A stretch of 64,000 nt of DNA from Psychromarinibacter sp048262455 (GCA_048262455.1 JBLXFD010000005.1:130824-194823), one strand, 5' to 3'; shown: positions 8,236 to 16,131, counted from the stretch's first letter. The notes: generated from the sequence alone by a model not told the origin. Numbers and translations: made by a program.

Positions 8236-8973
8236 TCAGGCGGCGCCGGGGCCTTGTTTCACGCGGTAGTGGTAGTATCCGACAGGCGACATTCCAAGGG
8301 AAGCGTAGAGCGCACGCGCCGGCGCGTTTGCGCGCGTTACCGCCAGCGAAAGATCGCGCGCCCCCGCCGCCTGCGCCCAGTGCGCGGCCGCCCGGATCAT
8401 CGCCGCCGCGGTGCCGTTGCGGCGCAGGTCGGGAACCACCTCGATCGCGTGCAGCATGGCGTGGGCGCCGTGGATGGCGGCAAAGGCGGCCCCGGCGGCG
8501 CGGTCTTGCGTGCGGCCCAGCACGGTGGTCTTCGGCGGCTCTGCCCGCTCCATCACCGCGCAGCGGGCCGGGCCGATGCCGGCGGCCTGCCAGATCTCCC
8601 GCGCGATGGCGAGCGGCGGCCAGACGGCGAAGGCCCCCAGCCGCGGCACCGCCTCCCCCGTCAGCGCCGGCAGCGGCACGGCGTACAGCACCACCGGGTC
8701 CTTCACCGCGTAGCCCCGCGCCGCCAGCGCCTCGTCCAAGGTCACTTCGCCGTCGCGGATCATGAACAGCGGCGCCTGTCCCAGCGCCGTCATCTCGGTC
8801 TCTGCCACGGCGAGATCGGCGGCGGTCCAATTTCCCTCGGCCGTGGCGGCGGACACCCGCTGCCCGCCCCCGGCACCGTCGCGGATCGTCCAGGGACCGG
8901 CGCGGAAGCGGCGGGCGGGGGGCCAGGTGGCCTCCAGCACCTCCAGCACCTCCTCGGGCCCGGGCAAGCTCAA
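8236..8973 (-). CDS. GNAT family N-acetyltransferase
   Basis: 245 residues. The C-terminal half has the acetyl-CoA-binding signature of the GNAT fold: IEVVPDLRRNGTAAAMIRAAAHWA, followed by LAVTRANAPARALYASLGM. The N-terminal part (WPPARRFRAGPWTIRDGAGGGQRVSAA) resembles a conserved alphaproteobacterial subfamily whose substrate is unknown. The only start matching the coupling is TTG at 8973, which overlaps the stop of the CinA-like gene in TTGA. Initiation by coupling would explain the rare start codon. Confidence 0.85.
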   Translation of the reverse strand: MSLPGPEEVLEVLEATWPPARRFRAGPWTIRDGAGGGQRVSAATAEGNWTAADLAVAETEMTALGQAPLFMIRDGEVTLDEALAARGYAVKDPVVLYAVPLPALTGEAVPRLGAFAVWPPLAIAREIWQAAGIGPARCAVMERAEPPKTTVLGRTQDRAAGAAFAAIHGAHAMLHAIEVVPDLRRNGTAAAMIRAAAHWAQAAGARDLSLAVTRANAPARALYASLGMSPVGYYHYRVKQGPGAA

Positions 8974-9701
8974 CCGATCTGCCCTGCCAGCCGCGCGGTC
9001 AGCTCTTCTGCCGCCTCGTCCACCTGCTGCGCGTCGGCGCCGCGAATCACGATGTTGGTGCCGGGATTGCCGTCGCGGTTGAAGGGGTAGGATCCCACCG
9101 ACAGCGCCGGGAAGGCCTGCGCCAGCGCGCCCAGCATCTCGGCCACGTCGCCCTCCGGTCGCGATACCGGCAGGGTCCGCGACACCAGCGGCGTGCCGCC
9201 GGTCAGCGTCGGCAGCACGCCTTCCAGCATCGCCTCGAAGATCGACGGCACCCCCGCCATCACGTGGACATTGCCGATGCGAAAGCCGGGGGCGGCGGAG
9301 ACGGGGTTGTCGATCAGCGCCGCGCCCTCGGGGATCCGGGCCATGCGCAGGCGGGCCTCGTTCATCTCGGTCCCGCGCGCGTCGTAGTGCGCCTGCAGGA
9401 TCGCCCGCGCGTCGTCGCGCACGCCGATACTTGCGCCCATGGCCTCTGCCACCGCGTCGGCGGTGATGTCGTCGTGGGTGGGGCCGATGCCGCCGGAGGT
9501 GAAGACGTGGTCGTGCGCCTCGCTCAGCGCCCGAACCGCGGCGACGATGACGGCGTGGTCATCCGCCACCACCCGCGCCTCGCGCAGGTCGATGCCGGCC
9601 TCCGTCAGCCGGCCGGCAAGGTGGTGCAGGTTCGAATCGCGGGTGCGGCCCGACAGGATCTCGTCGCCGATCACCAGCATCGCGGCGGTGGGATTGGGCA
9701 T
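8970..9701 (-). CDS. Molybdopterin-binding CinA-like protein (competence/damage-inducible protein A, MoCF domain)
   Basis: 243 residues from the ATG at 9701, which is preceded by GGAGGAAC; the longer frame to 9764 lacks such a site. It has the MoaB/MogA-like fold signatures VIGDEILSGRTRDSN and FTSGGIGPTHDDITADAVAEAMG. It lacks the C-terminal nicotinamide-nucleotide amidohydrolase domain of full CinA, as is usual for the short alphaproteobacterial form. Function is uncertain; related CinA-type domains hydrolyse ADP-ribose. It is the first gene of the minus-strand chain and is divergent from sfsA. Confidence 0.9.
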   Translation of the reverse strand: MPNPTAAMLVIGDEILSGRTRDSNLHHLAGRLTEAGIDLREARVVADDHAVIVAAVRALSEAHDHVFTSGGIGPTHDDITADAVAEAMGASIGVRDDARAILQAHYDARGTEMNEARLRMARIPEGAALIDNPVSAAPGFRIGNVHVMAGVPSIFEAMLEGVLPTLTGGTPLVSRTLPVSRPEGDVAEMLGALAQAFPALSVGSYPFNRDGNPGTNIVIRGADAQQVDEAAEELTARLAGQIG

Positions 9702-9762
9702 TGTTCCTCCGGGGCGGCAGCTTTGGTCTGGACCTGAATAACGCTCCGTGGCAGCGGGGGCC

Positions 9763-10467
9763 ATGCGTTTCGAGACCCCGCTGATCCCCGCCCGCCTGCT
9801 GCGCCGCTACAAACGGTTCCTCGCCGACGTGCGGCTGGAGGACGGGCACGAGGTGACGGCGCATTGCCCCAACCCCGGCGCCATGCTGGGGCTGGCGGAA
9901 CCCGGCGCGCGGATCTGGCTGGAGCCGAACGACGACCCGAGCCGCAAGCTGAACTACGGCTGGCGGCTGGTGGAGCATGAAGGCGGCCACTTCACCGGGG
10001 TCGACACCGCCCTGCCCAACCGGATGCTGAAGGCGGCGCTGCAGGAGCGGCGGGTGCCGGCGCTGGCCGATTACGCCGGCGTGCGGGCAGAGGTGGCCTA
10101 TGGCCCCGGCAGCCGCGCCGACTTCCTGCTGACCCAGCCGGGGCTGCCCGAGGCCTGGATCGAGGTGAAGTCGGTGACCCTGTCGCGCCGTCCCGGGCGG
10201 GCGGAGTTTCCCGACTGCGTCACCGCCCGCGGCGCGCGGCACATGGACGAACTGGCCCGCGTGGCCCAAGGCGGCGCGCGGGCGGTGCTGCTGTTCCTGG
10301 TGCAGCGCACCGACGCCGGCGCGGTGACGCTGGCGGCGGACATCGACCCCGCCTATGCCGAGGCCGTCGCAAGGGCGCGGGCGGCGGGGGTCCAGGTTCT
10401 GTGCCACGGCTGCGCGATTTCCCCGGAGGCCGTGCGCCTTGGCCCCGAGCTGCCGTTCCGGGGCTGA
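9763..10467 (+). CDS. sfsA: DNA/RNA nuclease SfsA
   Basis: 234 residues, typical of SfsA. Conserved segments include an N-terminal RYKRFLADV, HCPNPGAMLGL, LNYGWRLVE and the nuclease-like core YGPGSRADFLL, WIEVKSVTL with FPDCVTARGARHMDEL. The family is associated with sugar fermentation phenotypes and shows nuclease activity. The ATG at 9763 is chosen over an upstream GTG because family members start at this point. It is divergent from the CinA-like gene and lies 86 bases before map. Confidence 0.94.
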   Translation: MRFETPLIPARLLRRYKRFLADVRLEDGHEVTAHCPNPGAMLGLAEPGARIWLEPNDDPSRKLNYGWRLVEHEGGHFTGVDTALPNRMLKAALQERRVPALADYAGVRAEVAYGPGSRADFLLTQPGLPEAWIEVKSVTLSRRPGRAEFPDCVTARGARHMDELARVAQGGARAVLLFLVQRTDAGAVTLAADIDPAYAEAVARARAAGVQVLCHGCAISPEAVRLGPELPFRG

Positions 10468-10553
10468 CCACCGGCACCGGGGGGCACCGGGGGTCTGGTT
10501 TTGCGGCGAAACCTGCCTTATGTAGCCCCCATTCCGAAGGAACGAGGCACGGC

Positions 10554-11366
10554 GTGGACGATACTGCCCGGGGAAGACTGACCAAGGACGGCATCCGCAT
10601 TCATGATGCGGAGGATTTCGCGGGCATGCACAGGGCCGGCCGGCTGGCGGCCGAGATCCTCGATGCCGTCGCGCCGCTGGTGGACGTGGGCCGCACCACC
10701 GAAGAGATCGACACCGCCATCACCCGCATGGTCGAGGCGGCCGGCGCGACCTCGGCCACCATCGGCTACAAGGGTTATCAGCACGCCAGCTGCATCAGCG
10801 TGAACCACGTGGTCTGCCACGGCATTCCCGCCAGCAAGGTGCTGAAGGACGGCGACATCCTGAACGTCGACGTGACGGTGATCGTCGACGGCTGGTTCGG
10901 CGACACCAGCCGCATGTACGTGGCCGGCAAGCTCAGCCGCAAGGCAGAGCGGCTGATCCAGGTGACCCACGACGCGCTGTTCAAGGGGATCGAGGCGGTT
11001 CGTCCCGGCAATACCTTCGGCGACATCGGCCACGCCATCCAGGAATACGTCGAGGCGCAGCGCATGTCCGTCGTGCGCGACTTCTGCGGCCACGGGCTGG
11101 GCCGGGTGTTCCACGCGCCGCCCAACGTGCTGCACTATGGCCGCCCGGGAACCGGCCCGGTGCTGGAGGAAGGCATGTTCTTCACCATCGAGCCGATGGT
11201 GAACCTGGGCCGTCCCGAGACCAAGGTGCTGGCCGACGACTGGACCGCCGTGACCCGCGACAAGAGCCTTTCGGCGCAGTTCGAGCATTCGGTGGGCGTT
11301 ACCGCGGAGGGTTGCGAGCTGTTCACCACCTCGCCCAAGGGCCTGTTCCACCCCACCTGGGGCTGA
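10554..11366 (+). CDS. map: Methionine aminopeptidase, type I
   Basis: 270 residues from a GTG at 10554. It removes the N-terminal methionine from nascent proteins in the cytoplasm. Metal ligands are visible in LNVDVTVIVDGWFGDTSRMY (two Asp), DFCGHGLGRVFH (His), FTIEPMV (Glu) and the late AQFEHSVGVT (Glu). The GTG follows AAGGAACGAGG and gives the VDDTARGRLTKDGIRIH start seen in related genera; an internal ATG at 10603 would remove this conserved part. A GGTTT/AAACC stem lies just upstream. Confidence 0.94.
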   Translation: MDDTARGRLTKDGIRIHDAEDFAGMHRAGRLAAEILDAVAPLVDVGRTTEEIDTAITRMVEAAGATSATIGYKGYQHASCISVNHVVCHGIPASKVLKDGDILNVDVTVIVDGWFGDTSRMYVAGKLSRKAERLIQVTHDALFKGIEAVRPGNTFGDIGHAIQEYVEAQRMSVVRDFCGHGLGRVFHAPPNVLHYGRPGTGPVLEEGMFFTIEPMVNLGRPETKVLADDWTAVTRDKSLSAQFEHSVGVTAEGCELFTTSPKGLFHPTWG

Positions 11367-11384
11367 CCCGCCGCGCGCCTGCCT

Positions 11385-11413
11385 TTGACAAGCCGGGAAA
11401 CGCTTGGTCTAAG
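11385..11413 (+). promoter_or_regulatory. Probable sigma-70 promoter of pncB
   Basis: A consensus -35 TTGACA (11385-11390) is followed after exactly 17 bases by TCTAAG (11408-11413), four of six matches to TATAAT. It lies in the 71-base map-pncB gap, 24 bases before the pncB ATG, and gives a short leader. It is the clearest housekeeping promoter in the window, though no transcript data are available. Confidence 0.6.
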
Positions 11414-11437
11414 ATCCGCGCGCATAAGGAAGCCCGC

Positions 11438-12730
11438 ATGGTCGACATCGCCTCCCGTGTCTATAACCACAAGTGGAAGATCGACCCGATCGTCCGCTCG
11501 CTGATAGACACCGATTTCTACAAGCTGCTGATGTGCCAGTCGGTGTTCCGCAACAAGCGCGATACCACCGTCACCTTCTCGCTGATCAACCGCACCACCG
11601 ACGTCAAGCTGGCAGAGCTGATCGACGAGGACGAGCTGCGGCTGCAGCTGGACCACATCCGGTCCCTGCAGCTGGCCCGGGGCGAAAGCACCTGGCTGCG
11701 GGGCAATACCTTCTACGGCAAGCGGCAGATGTTCCGCCCCGACTTCATGGAATGGTTCGAGAACCTGCGCCTGCCGCCCTACCGGCTGGACCAGAAGGAC
11801 GGGCAGTACGAGCTGACCTTCGAGGGCGCTTGGCCAGAGGTCATGCTGTGGGAGATCCCGGCGCTGGCGGTGCTGATGGAACTGCGCAGCCGCGCGGTGC
11901 TGGCGCAGATGGGCCGGTTCGAGCTGCAGGTGCTCTACGCCCGCGCGATGACCAAGATCTGGGAGAAGATCGAGCGGCTGCGCGCCATCGAGGGGTTGCG
12001 GATCGCCGATTTCGGAACCCGGCGGCGGCACAGCTTCCTCTGGCAGGACTGGTGCGTGCAGGCGATGATGGAAGGGCTGGGGCCGAAGTTCACGGGCACC
12101 TCCAACTGCCTGATCGCCATGCGCCGCGACCTGGAGGCGGTGGGCACCAACGCCCACGAGCTGCCCATGGTCTATTCCGCTTTGGCCGACAGCGACGCCG
12201 AGCTGCGCGCCGCGCCCTACCGGGTGCTGGAGGATTGGCAGGAAGAGCACGAGGGCAACCTGCGCATCATCCTGCCCGACACCTACGGCACCAAGGGCTT
12301 CCTGAACCGCGCGCCCGACTGGCTGGAAGGCTGGACCGGCATCCGCATCGACAGCGGCGACCCGGCCACCGGCGCCGAGACCGCGATAGACTGGTGGAAG
12401 TCCCGGGGCGAGGACCCGCGCAAGAAGCTGGTGATCTTCTCGGACGGGCTGGACGTGGAGGTGATCGAGGACCTGCACGCCCGGTTCCGCGACCGGGTGC
12501 GGGTATCCTTCGGCTGGGGCACGCTGCTGACCAACGATTTCCGCGGGCTGGTGCCGGACGACGCGCTGGCGCCCTTCTCGCTGGTCTGCAAGGCCACCTC
12601 GGCCGAGGGACGTCCGACGGTGAAGCTTTCCGACAACCCCAACAAGGCCATGGGCCCGGCGGACGAGGTCGCACGCTACAAGCGGGTCTTCGGGGTGGGC
12701 GAGCAGGAATCGCTGGACGTCACCGTCTGA
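11438..12730 (+). CDS. pncB: Nicotinate phosphoribosyltransferase
   Basis: 430 residues. PncB converts nicotinate and PRPP to nicotinate mononucleotide in NAD salvage. Family segments include SLIDTDFYKLLMCQ near the start, the FGTRRRHSF loop, the GTSNCLIA segment and IRIDSGDP/ VIFSDGLD for PRPP binding. The ATG at 11438 is preceded by AAGGA. A nicotinamidase gene (39476-40072), which makes its substrate, lies elsewhere in the window. The stop abuts the convergent DUF3137 gene with no gap. Confidence 0.95.
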   Translation: MVDIASRVYNHKWKIDPIVRSLIDTDFYKLLMCQSVFRNKRDTTVTFSLINRTTDVKLAELIDEDELRLQLDHIRSLQLARGESTWLRGNTFYGKRQMFRPDFMEWFENLRLPPYRLDQKDGQYELTFEGAWPEVMLWEIPALAVLMELRSRAVLAQMGRFELQVLYARAMTKIWEKIERLRAIEGLRIADFGTRRRHSFLWQDWCVQAMMEGLGPKFTGTSNCLIAMRRDLEAVGTNAHELPMVYSALADSDAELRAAPYRVLEDWQEEHEGNLRIILPDTYGTKGFLNRAPDWLEGWTGIRIDSGDPATGAETAIDWWKSRGEDPRKKLVIFSDGLDVEVIEDLHARFRDRVRVSFGWGTLLTNDFRGLVPDDALAPFSLVCKATSAEGRPTVKLSDNPNKAMGPADEVARYKRVFGVGEQESLDVTV

Positions 12731-13756
12731 TCAGACCGCCGCTTGCGCCTCGGGCTCGTCGGGCACCGTGGCCGCCGCATCCACGTGCAGCCGATCGATG
12801 ATCCGGTGCACGATGGCGATATCGGCGAAGATCGCGTGCAGGTCCTCCTCCATCTCGGTCACCGGCCGGTTCAGCGCCCCCATGTTCATGAAGCGCCCGC
12901 CGCGGGACAGCGCCATGTAGAAGGTGTCGCCCCGGAACCCCGCTACCATCGCCTTGGCGCCCTTCTTGCCGCCCTCGGTGGTGGCAATGTCCAGCAGCGC
13001 GCCGAGGAACAGCGGCGGCAGGTAGCGGCGCGCGGCATCGGGGTTCTCGGCGTGGACTTCGAAGGCCTCCTCGAAGGCGGTATGCTCCATCTCCACCCGC
13101 GGCATCCCGCGGCCCTGCTTGCCGGAGAAGAAGCTGCCAAGTTTGTTGCCGATAGCGCCGTAGTCGCGGGTGATGAGGATCGGGGTGGGCGCCGGGTGCG
13201 GCACGCCGATACAGAACAGCAGGCCGCGAAAGACGGTGTGGGTCTCGCTCTTGTTGTCGCTGTCGCGCCGCGTCTCGGTCAGCCGGGCCTCAACCAATTC
13301 GAAACGGGTATCGCGGTAGCTTCCGGTCAGGTGATCGCTCAGGGTGGCCTTGTCGTAGCTGCCGATCATCCGCAGATCGCGGAAGGCGCGCAGGGGGAAA
13401 TCCTGGCCGCCCTTGCTGTCGAATGACAGATTGCCCACGTGGGCGCAGATCGGCGGCATCACCGCCTGCTCCACCAGGCCGCTCCAGCCGTCCGCCTGCC
13501 TTCCACGCGCGATGACGGCGCCGATCACGCCGGCGATCACCGCGATACCGGCGATGACGGGCCCGCTGTCGCCGCTGATCAGCAGGGCCGCGCCGCCGGC
13601 GGCGAGCCCGGCCAGTACCATTCCCGCCATCCACAGCCGCGCCTTGCGCAGCCGGCCTCGACGCTCGTCCTCCAGCCTGGCCAGTGCGGGAAAGACCTGG
13701 TCGCGGCAGACGGCGGCAAAGCCTTTCTCGATAGGGGTGCGTTCGGTGAAATCCAT
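12731..13756 (-). CDS. DUF3137 domain-containing membrane protein
   Basis: 341 residues. Two adjacent hydrophobic segments (about 42-60 and 65-84) form a membrane hairpin near the N terminus, followed by a long soluble DUF3137 region with a GSYDKATLSDHLTGSYRDT segment and FRGLLFCIG. Members of this family are found near galanin-like or LemA-type proteins in other bacteria but their role is unknown. The C-terminal tail is acidic. It lies 60 bases after arfB on the same strand and may be in its transcript. Confidence 0.85.
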   Translation of the reverse strand: MDFTERTPIEKGFAAVCRDQVFPALARLEDERRGRLRKARLWMAGMVLAGLAAGGAALLISGDSGPVIAGIAVIAGVIGAVIARGRQADGWSGLVEQAVMPPICAHVGNLSFDSKGGQDFPLRAFRDLRMIGSYDKATLSDHLTGSYRDTRFELVEARLTETRRDSDNKSETHTVFRGLLFCIGVPHPAPTPILITRDYGAIGNKLGSFFSGKQGRGMPRVEMEHTAFEEAFEVHAENPDAARRYLPPLFLGALLDIATTEGGKKGAKAMVAGFRGDTFYMALSRGGRFMNMGALNRPVTEMEEDLHAIFADIAIVHRIIDRLHVDAAATVPDEPEAQAAV

Positions 13757-13816
13757 CGGTGAGGCTCCGGCTCAAATGCCGTCAGCTTAGCCGCGCCACG
13801 GCGAGTCGCGCAACGT

Positions 13817-14239
13817 TCAGCCGTCGCCCTCGACCGGCCCGCGCAGCGCCTTGACCGCGCCGCGCGCCTTCTTGCCTTCGATCCGCCGCCGCTTGGAGGC
13901 CAGCGTCGGCCGCGTCGGAATGCGGCGCTTGGGCTTCTCGCAGGCTTGCAGGATCAATTCGGTCAGCCGCTCTCGGGCGATCTCGCGGTTGCGGGCCTGG
14001 TGCCGGGTCTCCTCGACCCGCAGGATCAGCGCGCCGTCGGTGGTCCAGCGCCGCCCCGCCAGCCGCTTCAGCCGCGTCTTGACCGCCTGCGGCAGGTTCG
14101 GCGACCGCTCTGCCTCAAAGCGCAGCTCGACCGCCGTGGCCACCTTGTTCACGTTCTGCCCGCCGGGGCCGCCGGCGCGCACGAACTGCTCGGTCAGCTC
14201 CCAGTCTTCCAGGGCGATGCGGTCATTGATGCGGAGCAT
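13817..14239 (-). CDS. arfB: Alternative ribosome-rescue factor / peptidyl-tRNA hydrolase ArfB (YaeJ)
   Basis: 140 residues from the ATG at 14239, which has GGAAGGA upstream. It carries the class I release factor-like GGQ motif in AGGPGGQNVNKV near residues 23-34, followed by a basic C-terminal tail (KPKRRIPTRPTLASKRRRIEGKK) that inserts in the mRNA entry channel of stalled ribosomes. ArfB hydrolyses peptidyl-tRNA on ribosomes stuck at mRNA ends. A 5' extension to 14356 is open but would translate through a terminator hairpin and is unlikely. Its upstream region is highly structured and is described separately. Confidence 0.95.
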   Translation of the reverse strand: MLRINDRIALEDWELTEQFVRAGGPGGQNVNKVATAVELRFEAERSPNLPQAVKTRLKRLAGRRWTTDGALILRVEETRHQARNREIARERLTELILQACEKPKRRIPTRPTLASKRRRIEGKKARGAVKALRGPVEGDG

Positions 14240-14291
14240 GGCCTGTCCTTCCCGCCCCTCAATATCGTGCGCGCGCGGCAAGTTTCCATCG

Positions 14292-14319
14292 AAAAGGGCC
14301 GCCTCATGGAGGCGGCCCT
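14292..14319 (-). terminator. Intrinsic terminator upstream of arfB
   Basis: On the minus strand an 11-bp perfect stem, AGGGCCGCCTC with GAGGCGGCCCT around a CAT loop, is followed directly by TTTTC. The plus-strand side has no T-run, so it acts on minus-strand transcription. It lies 52 bases before the arfB ATG, so it either ends a separate small transcript or attenuates arfB. Confidence 0.8.
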
Positions 14320-14394
14320 GTCGAGATCTTTCAGAGATCGGTTCGGTTAGGACCACAGGTCCAATCGAAAGGAGGTCCCCCTTCGGGGCTGCCC

Positions 14395-14451
14395 TCAGGC
14401 GGAGCTTCCTCCGACTGTTCCGACACCTTTCTCCAACATCACTCTAGACAC
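14395..14451 (-). CDS. 18-codon leader peptide ORF with an extreme Shine-Dalgarno
   Basis: GTG at 14451 starts a frame encoding MSRVMLEKGVGTVGGSSA and stopping with TGA at 14397-14395. GAAAGGAGGTGATCCAG, the complement of the 16S rRNA tail, ends in this start codon, with GGAGG 7 bases before GTG. An in-frame ATG lies four codons in. The peptide has no recognisable domain, no membrane segment and no run of a single regulatory amino acid. It could be a leader peptide whose translation matters more than its product, or a genuine small protein. Not provable from sequence alone, but the ribosome site is among the strongest possible. Confidence 0.5.
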   Translation of the reverse strand: MSRVMLEKGVGTVGGSSA

Positions 14452-14520
14452 TGGATCACCTCCTTTCGCTGGTTGATACTGCGATCAACGTGGCACAGAT
14501 TTTGTGTCTGTCAAATCTTT

Positions 14521-15153
14521 TCACGCAACCTTTGGCATTATTCGCCGGACGATCAGGCGGAACGGCACCAATGCGATTAAAGCGAGTGCAAGCTTGACGC
14601 CCCAGTCCGCCACGGCCAGCGAAACCCACAGCGGCACCACCGGCCCGGCGCCCAGCAGCGGCACCGCCTCGTTCGCCCAGGACACGTCGTTGCCGGGTTC
14701 CAGAAATGTCAGCTGGCCCGCGAAGGCGATGGTGAAGAACAGCGCGGTGTCCACCGACGATCCCACCAGCGTCGAGGCCAGCGGCGCGCGCCACCAGCGG
14801 CCCTCGCGCAGGCGGTCGAAGATCGACACGTCCAGCAGCTGCGCGGTCAGGAAGGCGAGGCCGGAGGCCACCGCCACCCGCAGCGTCACTGCGGGGTAGG
14901 AATAGCCGCCGCCGTCCAGCATCACCTGCGTGCCGATCAGCGAGCAGGCGATCCCGGTGGCGAAACCGGCCAGCACCACGCGCCGGGCAAGGGCGGGGCC
15001 GTAGACGCGGTTCATGATGTCGGTGACGAGGAAGGCGAAGGGATAGGTGAAGGCACCCCAGGTCAGCCAGTCGCCCAGAAGGAACTGCACCAGGATGTTC
15101 GAGGCCACGACGATGGCGGCCATGGCAATGATGCCGGGGAGAAGTCGGGTCAT
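14521..15153 (-). CDS. VUT family protein, probable queuosine-precursor transporter (YhhQ/DUF165)
   Basis: 210 residues with about six hydrophobic segments. The TYPFAFLVTDIMNRVYGP motif in the second segment is the hallmark of the VUT/YhhQ family, which imports the queuosine precursors preQ0/preQ1 or related vitamins. The start at 15153 (ATG) fits the family start. No preQ1 riboswitch-like element is evident in the 60 bases upstream. It is the gene immediately upstream of the arfB leader. Confidence 0.88.
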   Translation of the reverse strand: MTRLLPGIIAMAAIVVASNILVQFLLGDWLTWGAFTYPFAFLVTDIMNRVYGPALARRVVLAGFATGIACSLIGTQVMLDGGGYSYPAVTLRVAVASGLAFLTAQLLDVSIFDRLREGRWWRAPLASTLVGSSVDTALFFTIAFAGQLTFLEPGNDVSWANEAVPLLGAGPVVPLWVSLAVADWGVKLALALIALVPFRLIVRRIMPKVA

Positions 15154-15213
15154 GTCGGGTTCCGTTTTGACAAGGTCGCGGAGACTTGGCCCCCACCGAG
15201 GGGACGCGGCGGC

Positions 15214-16131
15214 CTAACGCTCGGCGCGGTCGCCGTCAAGCGCGGTGGGCAGCCGGTACTCGACGAACTCGGTCACCTGGAAGATGCGGAAGTTGTCGTC
15301 CGAGATCATCGTCAGCCGGATCGCCCCGGTTCCATCCCGCCAGACCGCCAGCCCTTCAAGGTTGTCGTGGGTGCCGGTGCTGGTCTCCAGCAGCTCGCGC
15401 TCGTCGGACAGCCCGGTCTCGCCCACCGCGAAGCTGCGGATGCGGTTGCGGAAGCCGAAGATGCCGCTGAAGTGCCGCTCCAGCAGGTAAAGCCGCCCGT
15501 CGGGGCCGAAGTCGGCGCCAACTGGCAGGTACTCTCCCCGGCGCGGCAGGGAAAAGGGATGGGTCCACTCGTTGTCGCGGAAGCGGTAGACGGGGAAGGG
15601 CAGCACCCGGCGTCCCGACCGTTCTGGCAGGGTATAGAGCGTGCCATCGGGCGCGATTGCCAGCGCCTCCAGCGAGGAGTTGTTCTGCATCCGCTCGAAA
15701 TGCGGATGCTGGGGCATCTTCAGCGCCCAGGCTTCAGTGTTGCGATAGCTCCAGACCCGGTGCTCGCCCTCGAAGGAGATGAAGATCCGCCCGTGACTGT
15801 CGATCGCCAGCCCCTCGCTGTCAGTGAAGAAGCGGGGCAGCGGCTCTCCGTCCGGGTCCTTTAGCTTGTGCAGCGGCCCGGCCTCGACGCCGACGATGAT
15901 CTCGTCCTGCCGCAGGAAGCGTCCCTCCAGCAGGGCGCCGCGATCGGACAGGACGGTAAAGCCCGCGCCGTCGTCGGTGACCTCCAGCCCGGAGAATCCG
16001 CCGAACCCCGCGCCACCGGGCGACCAGGTGTAGCTGCCCACCAGCACCGCCGCAGAGCGGCCGCCGGGAAACCCGGGGCCGCCCGCCGCCAGCGCCAGAA
16101 GCGCTACTGCGACGAGAGAACGGAGGCGCAT
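15214..16131 (-). CDS. Esterase-like activity of phytase family protein (secreted beta-propeller)
   Basis: 305 residues. A signal peptide spans about residues 1-26 (MRLRSLVAVALLALAAGGPG). The mature part is a propeller-type fold with GFGGFSGLEVTDDGAGFTVLSDRG at its start and later FFTDSEGLAIDSHGR, SLEALAIAPDGTLY and HDNLEGLAVWRDG repeats, the pattern of the 'phytase-like' esterase domain common in alphaproteobacteria. Its activity is unproven. The start overlaps the mepA 3' end by 28 bases and lacks its own ribosome site, so translation probably depends on mepA. Confidence 0.85.
   Translation of the reverse strand: MRLRSLVAVALLALAAGGPGFPGGRSAAVLVGSYTWSPGGAGFGGFSGLEVTDDGAGFTVLSDRGALLEGRFLRQDEIIVGVEAGPLHKLKDPDGEPLPRFFTDSEGLAIDSHGRIFISFEGEHRVWSYRNTEAWALKMPQHPHFERMQNNSSLEALAIAPDGTLYTLPERSGRRVLPFPVYRFRDNEWTHPFSLPRRGEYLPVGADFGPDGRLYLLERHFSGIFGFRNRIRSFAVGETGLSDERELLETSTGTHDNLEGLAVWRDGTGAIRLTMISDDNFRIFQVTEFVEYRLPTALDGDRAER

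Larger units (their letters stand above)
14292..14520 (-). promoter_or_regulatory. Structured leader RNA with Shine-Dalgarno / anti-Shine-Dalgarno pair upstream of arfB
   Basis: Read on the minus strand after the VUT gene: a GTTGAT/ATCAAC hairpin (14489-14472), a 17-base complement of the 16S rRNA 3' end (14467-14451), an 18-codon ORF, a CGGAG/CTCCG hairpin (14413-14400), a CCCC-GAA-GGGG hairpin (14388-14378), an anti-Shine-Dalgarno ACCTCCTTTCG (14376-14366) exactly complementary to CGAAAGGAGGT (14468-14458), a GGACC/GGTCC hairpin (14362-14350), a GATCT/AGATC hairpin (14339-14325) and the terminator. A TTGACA (14514-14509) may be a -35 element but no good -10 follows it. I do not recognise it as a described RNA family. 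Confidence 0.55.

Noticed and set aside
14240..14356. N-terminal extension of arfB to an ATG at 14356
   Set aside because: It would translate through the terminator hairpin, lacks a ribosome site and adds sequence not found in ArfB, whose start at 14239 has GGAAGGA.
14451..14467. Plus-strand match to the 3' end of 16S rRNA, suggesting an rRNA fragment
   Set aside because: The flanking sequence does not resemble helix 45 or any other part of 16S rRNA. The match is better explained as the complement of a strong minus-strand ribosome site.
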